Origin: Hypomyces perniciosus
Taxonomy: Eukaryota > Ascomycota > Sordariomycetes > Hypocreales > Hypocreaceae
Direction: 5' to 3'
Assembly: GCA_008477525.1 (NCBI GenBank)
Contig: SPDT01000003.1
Location: forward strand, 2,418,001 to 2,482,000
Length of the DNA: 64,000 nucleotides
This document shows positions 1-10,750 of this stretch, in pieces (within the stretch, counting starts at the first letter, position 1; each line of letters opens with the position of its first letter). The position numbers and the translations under genes are program-made. Under the pieces are notes generated by a model. That model was not told the origin of the DNA and ran no database searches. It worked only from the letters and a program-made list of their open reading frames with translations.

Positions 1-920
1 GAGGGTACTTGAGCAACTGCACGGTTTATACAACCAGAGACATCATTCATGGAAACAATGGTATTCCATTTTCTACTCGGAGGTCTGTCGGTAGTGTGAT
101 GGTTGGCTCTACCTGTTTGCCCACTTCTTGGAGGTTGATGGGCGAAATTATAGCAAGTGTAAAAAGTCCAGCCAACCTCTCTGTGTAAAGCAGCGGTGAC
201 TAGCCAATTAGAAACTACTACCTTAACCAATATGTAGCCCAGTTTAATAAAGTAGAAGCTAACCATAGTTTTCCAAACAAAGCACAAGAGATAAGAGGAT
301 TTCTCAAGCTTGGAGGGTATTATTTTAGACTTTTAGTTATGCGTGAGAGCTTGGCTGAGTCCTGATCAATTGTGGTGCGCTGTCACGCAAGACAAATTAT
401 AGTAGAATCAAGATGGTCAAAATTTAGTCTATATCAAATATATTGCTAGCTTTGGAAACTTCTAGACTGTCCGAACAAAGCCTACTTTGTCTCGAAACGC
501 AGCCTTTGTATAGCTGTTTGAGCCTTCTGTTGCTTTTCAACCCTAACCTTAGCCAACCCTGGTTCAGCAATTGTAAAGAGCAGTTGTATATCAGTCTTCC
601 AAAGACCCTTGCACTCAGCCACCCTACTGTATACACCTCCCTATGACATTGTAGAAGTGGTGGAATAGTTGTGTAGTACTGCTTTTGGCGAGAGCATGGG
701 TTTTTTTGGTGATGTACTGCGAAGTACTGGTGGGGAGTGACAGAAATCGAACTCATGCAGGCCGCAAAGAGTTAAGTCAGTATTAGAGGCATGGGTCAGG
801 CTGGCTAAAACGTCCCCTAAAATAAGAAACGCGCCCCTAAACTCAAGCCCGGCCCAGGGAGCATTACACTGTTGATGGAAGAATTAGCTTGCTTGGGCCT
901 CTAATAATAAACCTGCCGCG
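1..920. other. 5' spacer, no gene seen
   Basis: No reading frame here looks like protein. The longest frames (67 and 110 codons) lie on opposite strands of the same stretch around 424-756, have low-complexity composition and match nothing I recognise. A short stretch near 720-760 resembles a tRNA B box on the minus strand, but no cloverleaf can be drawn. Confidence 0.5.
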
Positions 921-1750
921 ATGCCCTATAACCGCGACGCCGTCGTCAAATGCCTCCACCAGCACTATGACCTCCTTATCCGCATAGCCTACCTCGACCC
1001 GGAAGTGGTACAGCACCCGTCACACCCTTAGGCTGGAGCTATGCGCAACTGGCTGTCGATACTCTGCGAGCCCTGGGCCGCTCTGAGAGGGTCATTGATC
1101 TGTTGCGCCACCTGCCTTATATCCGGCGCGATCTCCAGGATGAGAAGTGGGAGGTCTTCCCCGAGACTCAGGCCATCTCGTATCTTCGCGGCGTGGATCT
1201 CCTGGCGCAAACGACAACCGAGTCCTGCGGCTCTGAAGGGCTGTTTGACCTTCTCCTGATGCTTTTCCCAGCGGAATACCCTCCTGGGTTGATCTCGTTG
1301 ACCTATGGGCGCGGTGGGACGTATTGGGTGATTGATACGGAGGAGGGACTCATATTCCCCGTCGGCGTGTACGTGGAAGACGATCAAGCGCCAGAAGACC
1401 AGCCCTGGAGGCAGAATGGGGTGCCGCGTGACATTGAGGAATACTTTACCGAGGTCTACTCCAAGATTGAAACCCTTGAACTTGTTTCAGCCCCGAGAGC
1501 GGGATACTGGGAGCCTATCGTGGTGCATTGGGACTATCCCGAAGGACGGGTGAGTTATCGCGCCAAAACTGCCAAGACGCTCATTATTGGTGCACCGATG
1601 TTGACTTGGGGGGTGTAGGTTACGAAGCGTCTTCTCATGGAGCATAACTGGCCTGGGACTCTTCAAAAGGATGCCTACCTCCAAGCCGTACGGAGCAAAC
1701 GCGCGGAAGCTATAGCGGCCTCGCTCGGAGAAGGATTTCGCCCGGTATAG
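921..1750 (+). pseudogene. Broken fungal conserved hypothetical protein
   Basis: The frame opens with ATG at 921 (MPYNRDAVVKC...) and runs into TAG at 1029-1031. The clearly homologous continuation (GWSYAQLAVDTLRALGR, then LLRHLPYIRRD) is in another frame from about 1031, so a one-base indel lies near 1019-1030. That second frame meets an in-frame TAG at 1616-1618 and then continues with coherent protein to the natural-looking stop at 1748-1750. The layout (N-terminal MPYN, a middle with LRHLPYI, then DTEEG and PRDIEEYF) is what I recall of an unnamed family of fungal hypothetical proteins; no function is known to me. Splicing cannot easily rescue either lesion, because the candidate introns would be under 30 nt. 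A C-to-T change of CAG would explain the nonsense codon, but this is inference. A sequencing error at either site is possible. Confidence 0.6.
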
Positions 1751-2131
1751 AGCATGGTATCAAATAGATTGATTAACCCAACCAAAGAACCGACAATGGG
1801 TTTTTGAAAGGTGGAAGAGGTCATAAGATAATAACCCCCTAGGCACTTGATGGCTCCTGCAAGCCAAAAGTAGTCCGATCAACGCATAATAATATGCCTT
1901 GAAGCCTAAACGAGTGTCCGAGACTATCTCCGGACTGAGTTAATCAATTTGAATCAATGGCATACATTGTAATGAATGAGTGACGCGTTTGACAACAATA
2001 CGCATTCCCGTGGACCCCCCCTTATCTCCAGAACTACTGCTTCGGCACTCTTCCAGTCCACGCAGACCTCGCCAAGTCTGCCTCAACCTTTCAAATCTCC
2101 CCCACATACTACAGCACGGCGAGTAGTAATT
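1751..2131. other. Spacer between pseudogene and RIP-like gene
   Basis: About 380 nt with no supported gene. It would hold the 3' ends of the converging pseudogene (plus strand) and the RIP-like gene (minus strand). No AATAAA signal is evident. Confidence 0.5.
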
Positions 2132-3617
2132 TCAAGACCAGGTGACCCTCACTTCGACCTGGCCATACTTTCCATAAATTGACGCCCTGGCCGAGGCTGA
2201 GATTTGAGGACGAAACTGAGCGGTTCCATTGGCAATCTCATCGTCAGGAGAGGGGCCGGAATCGTGGTCCCAAAGATTCGCATTGATTATGAGGTCGGTG
2301 TCCATCGGCACGGCTATCACGGATCTCGAGAGAGGGATGGCCTGTTGTGGGCGTACTTGGATTTGTTCGCTAGATCCCTTCCGGAAGAGCTCGCTCTCGC
2401 CAAAGGTGTTCCGGGCAGTGAGAGTGCCATAAACATTAGCGGGGTTCTCCCCGTCTCCGTTTATGAGAATGACCTTCACTAAGGCTTCTGCGGCATTGCT
2501 CATCACGATGTAGTTCACCGTCGCTGAGCCGTATTTGCCGCTGATCATCTGGGACCGGGCCTTGTCGTAAGTGTTGGTGGGGTCGTAGATATTCCATGAA
2601 ATCTGGCCCCGGCTGACTTCATCGTCTGGAGAAATGCCAGAGTCCTTATCCCAGAGATTTAGGTCAATGATGAAGCTTCCAGCGGCCGAGATAGCCCGGA
2701 CTGATGGATACGGCGTTATCCCTGCTACGGTTGTAGATGTATTGACTGTTCAAGCCATCGGATGTTGTGATGGTACCGTAGAGGTCACCCGAAGTCTCGT
2801 TGTCGATGTTGTCGATGCGCACCCAGAAGATCTCAGCCAATGCTCGGCCTTCAGGGGCCATTGGACCGGCAGTGAGCATGCGAGTCTGGAGAGGCCTGGG
2901 AATGTTGTAACGCAGCAAAATACCGATCGCGGTAGCCGCCTCAGCCGCCGTTTGGATCAGCATATTGTTAGGCTGCGGAAGTCGGAAGGGACCCACGGGA
3001 TTGTCGTCGGCATGGAGCATCGCAGCAGAAACGTCTCCCCAGCCATTCTCGAGCGCGATCATCCGGCTGGTTGGCGGTGCGCTGCTGGTGAAGTTGTTGG
3101 CGAGAGTGTCAGATATATGTGCAAATCTGATCGATTCACTTATCATTTGTATGACGATAATCAACGAACGCGCTCTTTCCCTACGGTCGTTCGTAGTCGC
3201 TAGCTGGTTTACAGCTGTGACGAGCTGCTGCCGGCCAAGATTGATCTGTTCTCTTCTTTGTTCTGCAGCAGTAGTCAAGTTGCCGTAGCTACCGTCAAAC
3301 CCCAAGAAGAGGGATCCGTTGATCAGGTGATAATCAACCCCATTGTTATTGAACTCTAACCACTGCTGAGAATTCTCCGCTCGATACCCGTCTAGGTAGA
3401 GGTTATCGCTTCGGATCCTCAGTCTCAAGGCCTGAGATGCCGTACGAAGTACTATGTCGAACCATCTCGTGGGCGGATTCCCTTGAGGAGGAAGGACTGG
3501 GCGATTATGAGAGTAACTTCCAGGATTCTGGAGCCTGGTGCGCAATTGCTCGATAAAGCGCTTGTAGTCTGGTCCAGAGCTGTGATCAACCCTGAGCTCC
3601 ACGGTGAATTCCGCCAT
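2132..3617 (-). pseudogene. Ribosome-inactivating protein (RIP) family, frame interrupted
   Basis: The first frame starts at ATG 3617 (a longer frame begins at a non-ATG codon) and ends at a stop at 2664-2666. It carries an N-terminal rRNA N-glycosidase domain of the ricin A-chain/Shiga-toxin type (PF00161-like). Five active-site positions look conserved: Tyr74 in NLYLDGYR, Tyr111 in DGSYGN, Glu161 and Arg164 in QMISESIRF, and Trp193 in ENGWGD (numbered from this ATG). Known family members remove one adenine from the large rRNA sarcin-ricin loop. After the enzyme domain comes a beta-rich segment (FWVRIDNID, then DLYGTITT). A second copy of this segment (VKVILINGDG, then NVYGTLTA) lies in a different frame, seen as an open frame at 2548-2132. 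The frame changes around 2670-2720 and I see no obvious intron there, so this is either a pseudogene, an unrecognised splice or a sequence error. No signal peptide is visible, so a secreted product is not supported. Confidence 0.65.
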
Positions 3618-3756
3618 AGCCTTCAACTGCCCTAGCTGCCAAAGATGACGAAGGGGAAGAGGAAGTGTTGTGGCACGCAGTTACAATAGGCCGAACCCTG
3701 TAAACCACTGTGTGTATGGTGTGGCCTAAACATGAAGCTATGGGTTCTCCTTATCT

Positions 3757-3765
3757 CTTTATATA
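3757..3765 (-). promoter_or_regulatory. TATA-like box upstream of RIP-like gene
   Basis: The minus strand reads TATATAAAG here, 140-150 nt upstream of the ATG at 3617, with an AGATAA (GATA-type) site next to it. The leader would contain a short upstream ATG frame of about 33 codons ending just before the main ATG, if transcription starts close to this box. Assignment is by position and consensus only. Confidence 0.4.
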
Positions 3766-5436
3766 AACACATGGCGGAATATTTTCTGCCTCGTTGAATC
3801 TTGGTCTGTTGCGTGATCAAACCATTGGGTTCTGTTGTTACCTTCCCCTCTTACTTGGCATCACACTGCCCGAGGCAAGGAGGTGCATTTCCTCGACACA
3901 CGTGGGCCATCTTACGCGATACAACTATGTTGTATTACGCCTAGCTGAGCACAATTGGGCCAAGATGCCAGCTGGGAGTGCTCTGAGAACGAAAACGAAC
4001 CCCGCCCTGATGAAAATGCCTGCAAAGTATCATATCATGTCAACGTTGGACACCGTTATGTGGTTCGATTCATGCATACATGTACGACATCTACCTGCAT
4101 CCAGGCGGAGAGCCGTTGCTCTCCATCAGCACGGCCTTAATTATTGGCTTCAAGCAAGTACACGTACTCCGCACATATAGATTGATCATTATGAGCTCGG
4201 AACACAGGGGCTCGGATACATTTACAAATAGAATACAATGGACAAGGATGATGCCCAGAACTCGGGTACAATAACTACAACACAATTCAGATGATAACTG
4301 ATCTGTTGGCTGCAGCGTTGCAGTGAAGACTCTTATGCATATATGCACAAGTGACCGGTCGTAAAGATACAATATTAAATGCTTTATCAGTAATCATTAT
4401 AGAGGGGGGGACTGCTAGGGGTTGGTATGTCAGTATACTCCGCTGTCGTCAAAGGAGGAAACCAGCCCGAGTCCGATCTATATACATTGATTGGTATATG
4501 TATTCATATAAGACGACGTTTGTACATTTATTGTTTCGTAGTTTAAGTGAGAGCCTGCCACCAAGAATGCTACAGTAACGGTAGTATTTATTGCTCATGA
4601 TTATCGTATATGGACTATTGAGCCCGAATACTACTCGACAGGTTGACCAGCATGTCACAGCACAGACGAGGTTTTCATACATGTGCTATCAGTCGACGAA
4701 TTGATACCACATCCAGAAGGTATCAACGTAAAATCTTTTCGTCTGAGCTTTCAGTTACACAACAAACTACGTGAAAAAAAACCCTCATTTGTTCTAGACC
4801 AGTGGACACGTAAGATGGCATGACTCGGGTTCTTTTTTGGTGTTCACCATATCATGTAAGAAATTTAATTCTGTAGAGTTCGTCTCTGGTATCATTTCGG
4901 CAAAGCCTCCTCTTCGTGACATCTTAAGTCCGGAACTATCGGCCAACGTCTGGATCGCATAATATCTCCGGCGAAGCCGCCCAAGCCCTGGATCTTCTGT
5001 CCGGACGTTGATATTGGATGAAAAGTCGATGCTATAGGGATTTTACGACGAGAGATAAGAGAAGCGAATGACTTAAAAGTATAAGTACCTAATGACACCT
5101 GATTGGCCTTGACATCATGCTGATCACCCTCATTGTAGTTTCCAAAATAGGGATTTGCGGGTAGAAATACCCGGCCTAGAATGTGTTTTCAATTGCCTCC
5201 ATGTTGGAAAGTTGAGATTCCAGAAACACAAGAATCGATCAGATTAATACTGAAGTTTGTCGCAAACATGTAGTATATGACTCTCACATGTTTCCGATCT
5301 ACTTCACTCTTGCAGGTGGTGCCATCTTTATTATTGATACAGCGCGGGGAAGGTCACATTGCAAATGCAAGCAGCCAAAGTAAGTCTAGGTACCTGCATA
5401 AGTCTGTCTTGAATAATTAGCTAATATGGTTGCGAA

Positions 5437-5714
5437 GGCATTGATCTTACGATTACCGGCGACTACCCCACTGAGGGCAAGTTCGCCGTCATTGTGATCG
5501 GTGAGACTCGTTTTGTGCACTTTGAAGACAAGAAGAACATCACCATCCGGGTCGAATTGCTTAGCAGGTACAAATAGTCTGCCATCAGACAGTCATCACT
5601 AAAGGAGTCCATGCCAACACCCACATCACGCTTCACGAAGGTATAGACAAAGCTATATTCGCTTATGTCTGGGCCACGAAAGGAGTCAAGTACGTAGCTG
5701 CTGCCTCTCGATGA
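5437..5714 (+). pseudogene. Small protein-coding remnant, unknown family
   Basis: Two adjacent stretches read like real protein but in different frames. At 5437-5574 the translation begins GIDLTITGDYPTEGKF and ends at TAG 5575. At 5592-5711 it begins VITKGVHANTHITLHE and stops at TGA 5712. The gap of 17 nt between them is too short for an intron. A good donor (GTAAGT at about 5380) with a GCTAAT branch-like site lies upstream, so an intron-containing gene with one indel is the simplest reading. I do not recognise the family. Confidence 0.3.
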
Positions 5715-6780
5715 TTGAAACCACTGAAATACCCCCGAGGACGATAACTAGGCAGATTTTAGATCGCTGATAAGCGGTTAAGCTGGCTGAAGAAGTGAAT
5801 GGTCTTATATCTGTGAACGCAGTCTCGGGGAGAACTGACTTTCAATTTCACTCTTGATCCTCGCTAGGATATTTCGGGGCCTAGCTTGCCAATCTTTCCA
5901 AGGCCGCTACATAGAATGGGAAATATTTCATTGATCAAAGAGACTTGCCTACCATCCATGTGACTGTCACCCTGCCGTTGATGGACTGGGAAGAAATTCT
6001 CCACCTTCATCAGGAGGCACAAAATTATGTAGATATTATCCAACTGATCAGTGACTTGGGCCATTCGTTCCCCTTTGCCTTCAAGTGCGCGTTTGTGTCT
6101 TGTAATCTTTAGGGTCAATGACGCCACCGGATGAAGTTTGCCGCGGCCCTTGGTATACCACCTAGGTATGCCATTTGCTGGAGGTACAGACATGGATTCG
6201 TCATCTTCATTCCGACAAGTGTACCCTAAAATAGATCGAAGTATCCCCAACGTGTAAATCGCTCGCCAATCATTGAGGACGGACCGTATGATGGATTGTG
6301 ACAACTTGCCTCGTTCGAGACCGGCAGCATTGCCCCATTTCTCGAATCAAGCGACCGGCACTCGAGTCCCTCCTAAATTTCTTCCAAAAGTCATATCTCT
6401 CTATTTCATCGAGAGACATCTTGGAAACCCAACGGCACCGACGGCGAGTCCAACTAGGCGCGATGGTTGCGGTGAATAGTCTGTCTGCAAGTGTTCAAAC
6501 AGCGCAGGATTTGAGTAGTTCATTATCTGTAAGGCATGCCATGTGTATGTGATTAGTTGGGCGAAGTCATTGCGGCTGAGCCTTCTACATAAATATGGGC
6601 ATTACCATAGGCCATCCGGTTGGTGAGGAGGGTGACAATGTGGAAGCACATTGAGATGGATAATCAGGCTTTAATGTTTGAGTTAAGTTATGCTCTCTGG
6701 ATCCCCGCGCAGTGCCCCCTGTAGGGCAACTTCAGCGGCCTGAGCGCCCTGGCTTGCCTAAATTCCATCACCTACATATC

Positions 6781-6796
6781 TACGGAGTACTCCGTA
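6781..6796. repeat. Perfect 16-bp palindrome TACGGAGTACTCCGTA
   Basis: A self-complementary 16-mer. Halves of it (TACTCCGTA or TACGGAGTA) recur at about 7099, 8047, 8507-8530 (two copies), 10586-10600 and 63653-63663. The role is unknown; such motifs are scattered in intergenic DNA of many filamentous fungi (recollection, not checked). Confidence 0.6.
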
Positions 6797-8894
6797 TTAC
6801 TCGTGGATGAGAAAGTGGAATAAAATATTATCACTGCTCCCAAACATAAAAGACACATTACGCTAACCAATTTACTAGCCAATTTATTTCACTGGATTGC
6901 ATAAAATATAGATTATTGGCGTCGTAGTCGCATAGTGAAGTCACCCGAAGACGTTCTCCTCAGTCTTCCTATCGCCTGAGACAAACTTGCACATCTCGCC
7001 CTGCAGCTTTTCTGGCACCAGCTTCAAGGTTCCACGTATCCGTACTATTACCACCTATGCTGGACGATATTTTTACGCGTACGTCGTATATATCGAGTTA
7101 CTCCGTATAAAGTGGCCTATCATCATACGATTGTGGGTAGTGCGGGATGCCAGTATCCTCCCCGCCACTTTTATACTCCGAGGGCTGAAATATTCCCTGT
7201 CTGCCTCTGTTGTTGTGCTCTCAGCTGATCTGATGCTGCTCAACAGTCGCACCTCACATCGCCAAGGGCTTCGTAAGCACCCCGTAATCCGTAAGGAGTA
7301 GTTTGCTCGGTTTGCCCGGACATAACCCGGGCTGCTGTACTCTGGCCTTGCAAGTATCTCTGGCAATTAACTTATTATTATGAGTTGCGGACCTACTGCG
7401 CACATGGAGGGCATGACAGCGTGGCTTGTTAAAACAGTTGTGGCACTGCCATAGTAAGGAGACAATGAGTCCGTTTTGTACTTGATAGGATCTGCACACA
7501 TGTTGCAACTTATAAGAGTAATACACTGGGGAGACATGAATATGACGCCATGGTGCTTAATGCTCAAGGTTCATAGCCCACCTTGGCGGTAGTACTGAGC
7601 AATGAAGAACAGCAGGCCAAGATTGACGTTACTGCATACACGGCCCGCTTGTTTCCCTCTCTCTGTGAAATTTTCCATTGCCATGTCTTTTGAAGTAACA
7701 TCTTGGAGCATGTTTGCATTGAGCTATTTACCGGTATCCAACAATGTGAATCATGCATGGCGGCTAAGTCTAGGACGGGAAGAGATCATCGCCGGTATTC
7801 CTCCGAAACTGGCGCCGTTCTCTGAGACATCCGAAGTGATCCAACTGGAGTATCCGTACGAAGTACACGACTGATACTAGTAGGTTTGTTGACGTATCAT
7901 AGGTATGCTAAGTATTGGAGAGTAGCTCTGTACTATTGGTCATCAAAGCGAGGAGGACTGACAGCCATTGCGTTGACTGCTGGGCTACCTACCCTATATT
8001 GAATCAACAATCCCCTTCGGGATGTTTCTTCCAGAGAAGCACACCTCTACTCCGTATTGTTTAATACTTTTATGAATTTATACTTCTCTTGCGTGTGAAA
8101 AATCGTCTCGAAAATACAACCGTTTTCAATTACTAGCTAATATTCGTACTGGCCTCGATTGTCTCTTGTACATACTCGTGTCTGATTGATAAGGACCCAG
8201 GGAGGAGCAAATGTGGCAGCCTGGAGATTGCTAAGACACTCCCAACGGGTTTAGATGCGTCCAATCTGCGATTTACATTACTCATACACCGATTGGCCAA
8301 GAACAGATTTATATCCATTCATCCGGTATGGCATCATATCTTGGCTAAGTTGAAGCCATGGAAAAAGACCAAATGCCTCAACTTTCAACTAGATTCACAG
8401 CCCGGCTACTGTATCGTTTCTTGGTTTTATCATGGTAATTTATGCCCTGGTCTTTCAGCAAGCCAAGGCACCCCCGCCTATATGGGCACGACCTCATATG
8501 TATGTATGTACTCCGTATGTACTCCGTACTTCGTATGGGATACCCATCAAGTCCGGATCTGAGCCTCAGAGGGGCGGGATCTCATTTCCGCCCGACAACG
8601 GTGAAATGTCGATCGGCCAATTGTGACCTGGATTCTGTTCAGCTGCACAATCGGAGCCACAAGACATCCGATATGGTCGCCGGAATTGTGTACTAGTGCG
8701 GAGTAGTGCTGCGAGGATTGCAGATCAAAAATATAGGGGCGAAAAAGAAAAGCTGGCGATACCTAGTGCATGTGGTGATACAAGACCCATTTCGTATGGG
8801 CACATTTTTAGTAATACCTAGATATTGAACAAGCCGAGTCTTCTCTTGTGTTGGATAGTTGGAAATAGAAACCATCGGGTACCCGGGCCGGACA

Positions 8895-8955
8895 GTTAAT
8901 TTATGCATTGAATACGAAGTACGAAGTACGAGTACTTCGTAGTATATATATATAT
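8895..8955. repeat. TACGAAGTAC cluster followed by a TA run
   Basis: The sequence holds overlapping copies of TACGAAGTAC (AATACGAAGTACGAAGTACG), a mirrored TACTTCGTA and then an alternating TA tract. It is intergenic low-complexity sequence with strong local dyad symmetry and no associated gene. Confidence 0.5.
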
Positions 8956-9905
8956 GTTTTGGGTCAGGGATCAGACCCGGGACGAAGGCGCAGCCACGAG
9001 AGCCAAGAGGAGGCAAGGTGGATTGGGATTAAGACAACCTGCAGGGAGTCTGGTCACGCCATTGAAAAATCGTGGCATCAATGTTTCCAAGACTCTGCCA
9101 TCCATTTATTATTCAACCGCCATGTTAAGACGCCTTGGCCGCATTTCCAAATGTGGATTGAATACTCGACAATGTGGAGCGTATCACGTCAGCTCGCTGT
9201 GGAAGTCAACGCTCTGGACTATGAACTGACAGGAGTAAAATCCTACAGGTTCAAGGACACAATATCTTGTACTTCGTATTACCGGTTAAATTCAAGGGTC
9301 TGGTTGTCTTTGGTGAGGGAAAGGGTCCCGCAGAATTTTGAGGCGCTAGGAGGCTGACGAGTAACGGCACTTAATCTGACATTACCGGAATAGGGCTTCA
9401 CAGTGTAGCGGACCGGATCGTGGTGGATCTGCGGTAGTTATCCATAGTACTAAAAGTATTAGTCCAGTAAGCCATATCCACAATTCTCCGGTACCTCGCA
9501 GGTGGCGCTCTGAGACTGAGCTGAACTGGGCTGCGTATCCAGGGTTCAAGTCCATCAACAGAAAGGTTGGTCTTCAAATAACCACATGTTGGGTATGAAT
9601 ACAGGCATTTGTGACGTAGCACTAGTGCCAACCTACCCAGGGAAACATTGGTGGCTTTGAGTCGGTATGGAAGATGCATTGGCAGTCATTGTTGTTTGCA
9701 GCCTGACATTAACTGGTTGTTTTTTGGGCTGAGGCATTGTTCATTGCTCCACTCATCCATAGGAGAAGAGCACTTTACCGTTAGACGTCGTATGAGACAG
9801 TCAGGGTCTGTCGAATGTAAGACATGGCGAATCTTGTCGCAAGGCTTGTGTAACTACGAGGAGGAACCAGGTTTTCGTGAATCATGTATTGATATCAAAA
9901 GAAAC

Positions 9906-9940
9906 TACTCGTACTACTCGTACTAGTAGTAGTACGAGTA
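9906..9940. repeat. Perfect inverted repeat (13-bp arms, 9-nt loop)
   Basis: The left arm TACTCGTACTACT (9906-9918) is exactly complementary to the right arm AGTAGTACGAGTA (9928-9940). The loop CGTACTAGT itself contains the palindrome ACTAGT. It lies about 810 nt upstream of the synthetase start codon. It could be a replication-generated foldback of the local TACTCG motif, a MITE remnant or a protein-binding dyad; nothing in the sequence decides between these. Confidence 0.75.
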
Positions 9941-10560
9941 CATGCGAAATCCAATACAACCTGCAGGCTATGGGGATGGGGAGGCAAGGGTATTTTCCCC
10001 CGACCTATGGCTGCTGGTCATATTTTTTTTGCTCCTAGTATTTCCGCCTCAACATTTGCTTTTCATATGGAAGTTTGCCGCGGTCCGCGGGCATCTAGAC
10101 AAGTGTAGATCCCCTAAATCCCGACAATACATACTACTAGTAGTAACTGATGAGTCGGGACATGATTCCCAATGAAGGAATTTCTGGGCTTACATGTAGT
10201 AATCCAGATCCCTATCCCCACATCTGACAGATCCTCTCCCCACCAATTCCTGGCATTCGCATGCACAAATCACCTAGTAGCCCACTATCCCTGCATCGCA
10301 TCTTGCTCCCAAAGCAAATCACATCTTGATGCCGTATGGTACATCATGGCCGCCAAGGCTCCAATAATGGATACTCACACGCCTCAGGATTCTGACCGAC
10401 TACGAGGGAGAGGAAGGGGGAACAATTCGCCACATAATGGCGGTATGCAAAGTGAACCCATGCACTGGCGTATGCCTGCACACATGGATGAAAACTCAGT
10501 GAGACACCTCTTGATATGTGATAGGAGTACGAGTCATAGTACATAGGTGTCGTTCTGCCC

Positions 10561-10750
10561 GCTTCTGACACCTAGTATCTTGCTGAGTACTACGGAGTAC
10601 TAGTAGCTGTATTGTTGACTGCACGTTCCCCCTTCTACGCTTTGACCTCAACTCAGCAGCAGAATTGTGGTGTGCTGGTCAAGATACACAAAAGTTTTCT
10701 ATTGCTTTCATTGAATCTATACTGAATCTATTCTCAAATACTAATTTACA
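10561..10750 (+). promoter_or_regulatory. Proximal promoter and leader of the synthetase
   Basis: This segment leads directly to the ATG at 10751. It has a pyrimidine-rich stretch near 10621-10645 (CACGTTCCCCCTTCTACGC), a TACGGAGTA motif near 10586-10600 and an A-rich start context (TTTACAATGTC, with A at -3). No clear TATA box is seen. Confidence 0.35.

Larger units (their letters stand above)
3790..10560. other. Long gene-poor spacer
   Basis: About 6.8 kb in which all open frames are short, overlap each other on both strands and lack recognisable motifs. Its visible contents are a small coding remnant (5437-5714), a perfect hairpin (9906-9940) and repeated short palindromic motifs of the TACGGAGTA/TACTCCGTA and TACGAAGTAC kinds. 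An open frame of 146 codons at 6304-5864 (minus) was inspected and not recognised. The spacer could hold decayed genes or transposon debris that I cannot identify by eye. Confidence 0.5.

Noticed and set aside
5864..6304. 146-codon open frame on the minus strand
   Set aside because: It is the longest frame in the upper spacer, but has no recognisable motif, a poor start context and charge patterns unlike a folded protein. It is kept only as unexplained sequence.
8908..9357. 149-codon open frame on the plus strand
   Set aside because: It starts inside the TACGAAGTAC repeat cluster and has no protein-like features.
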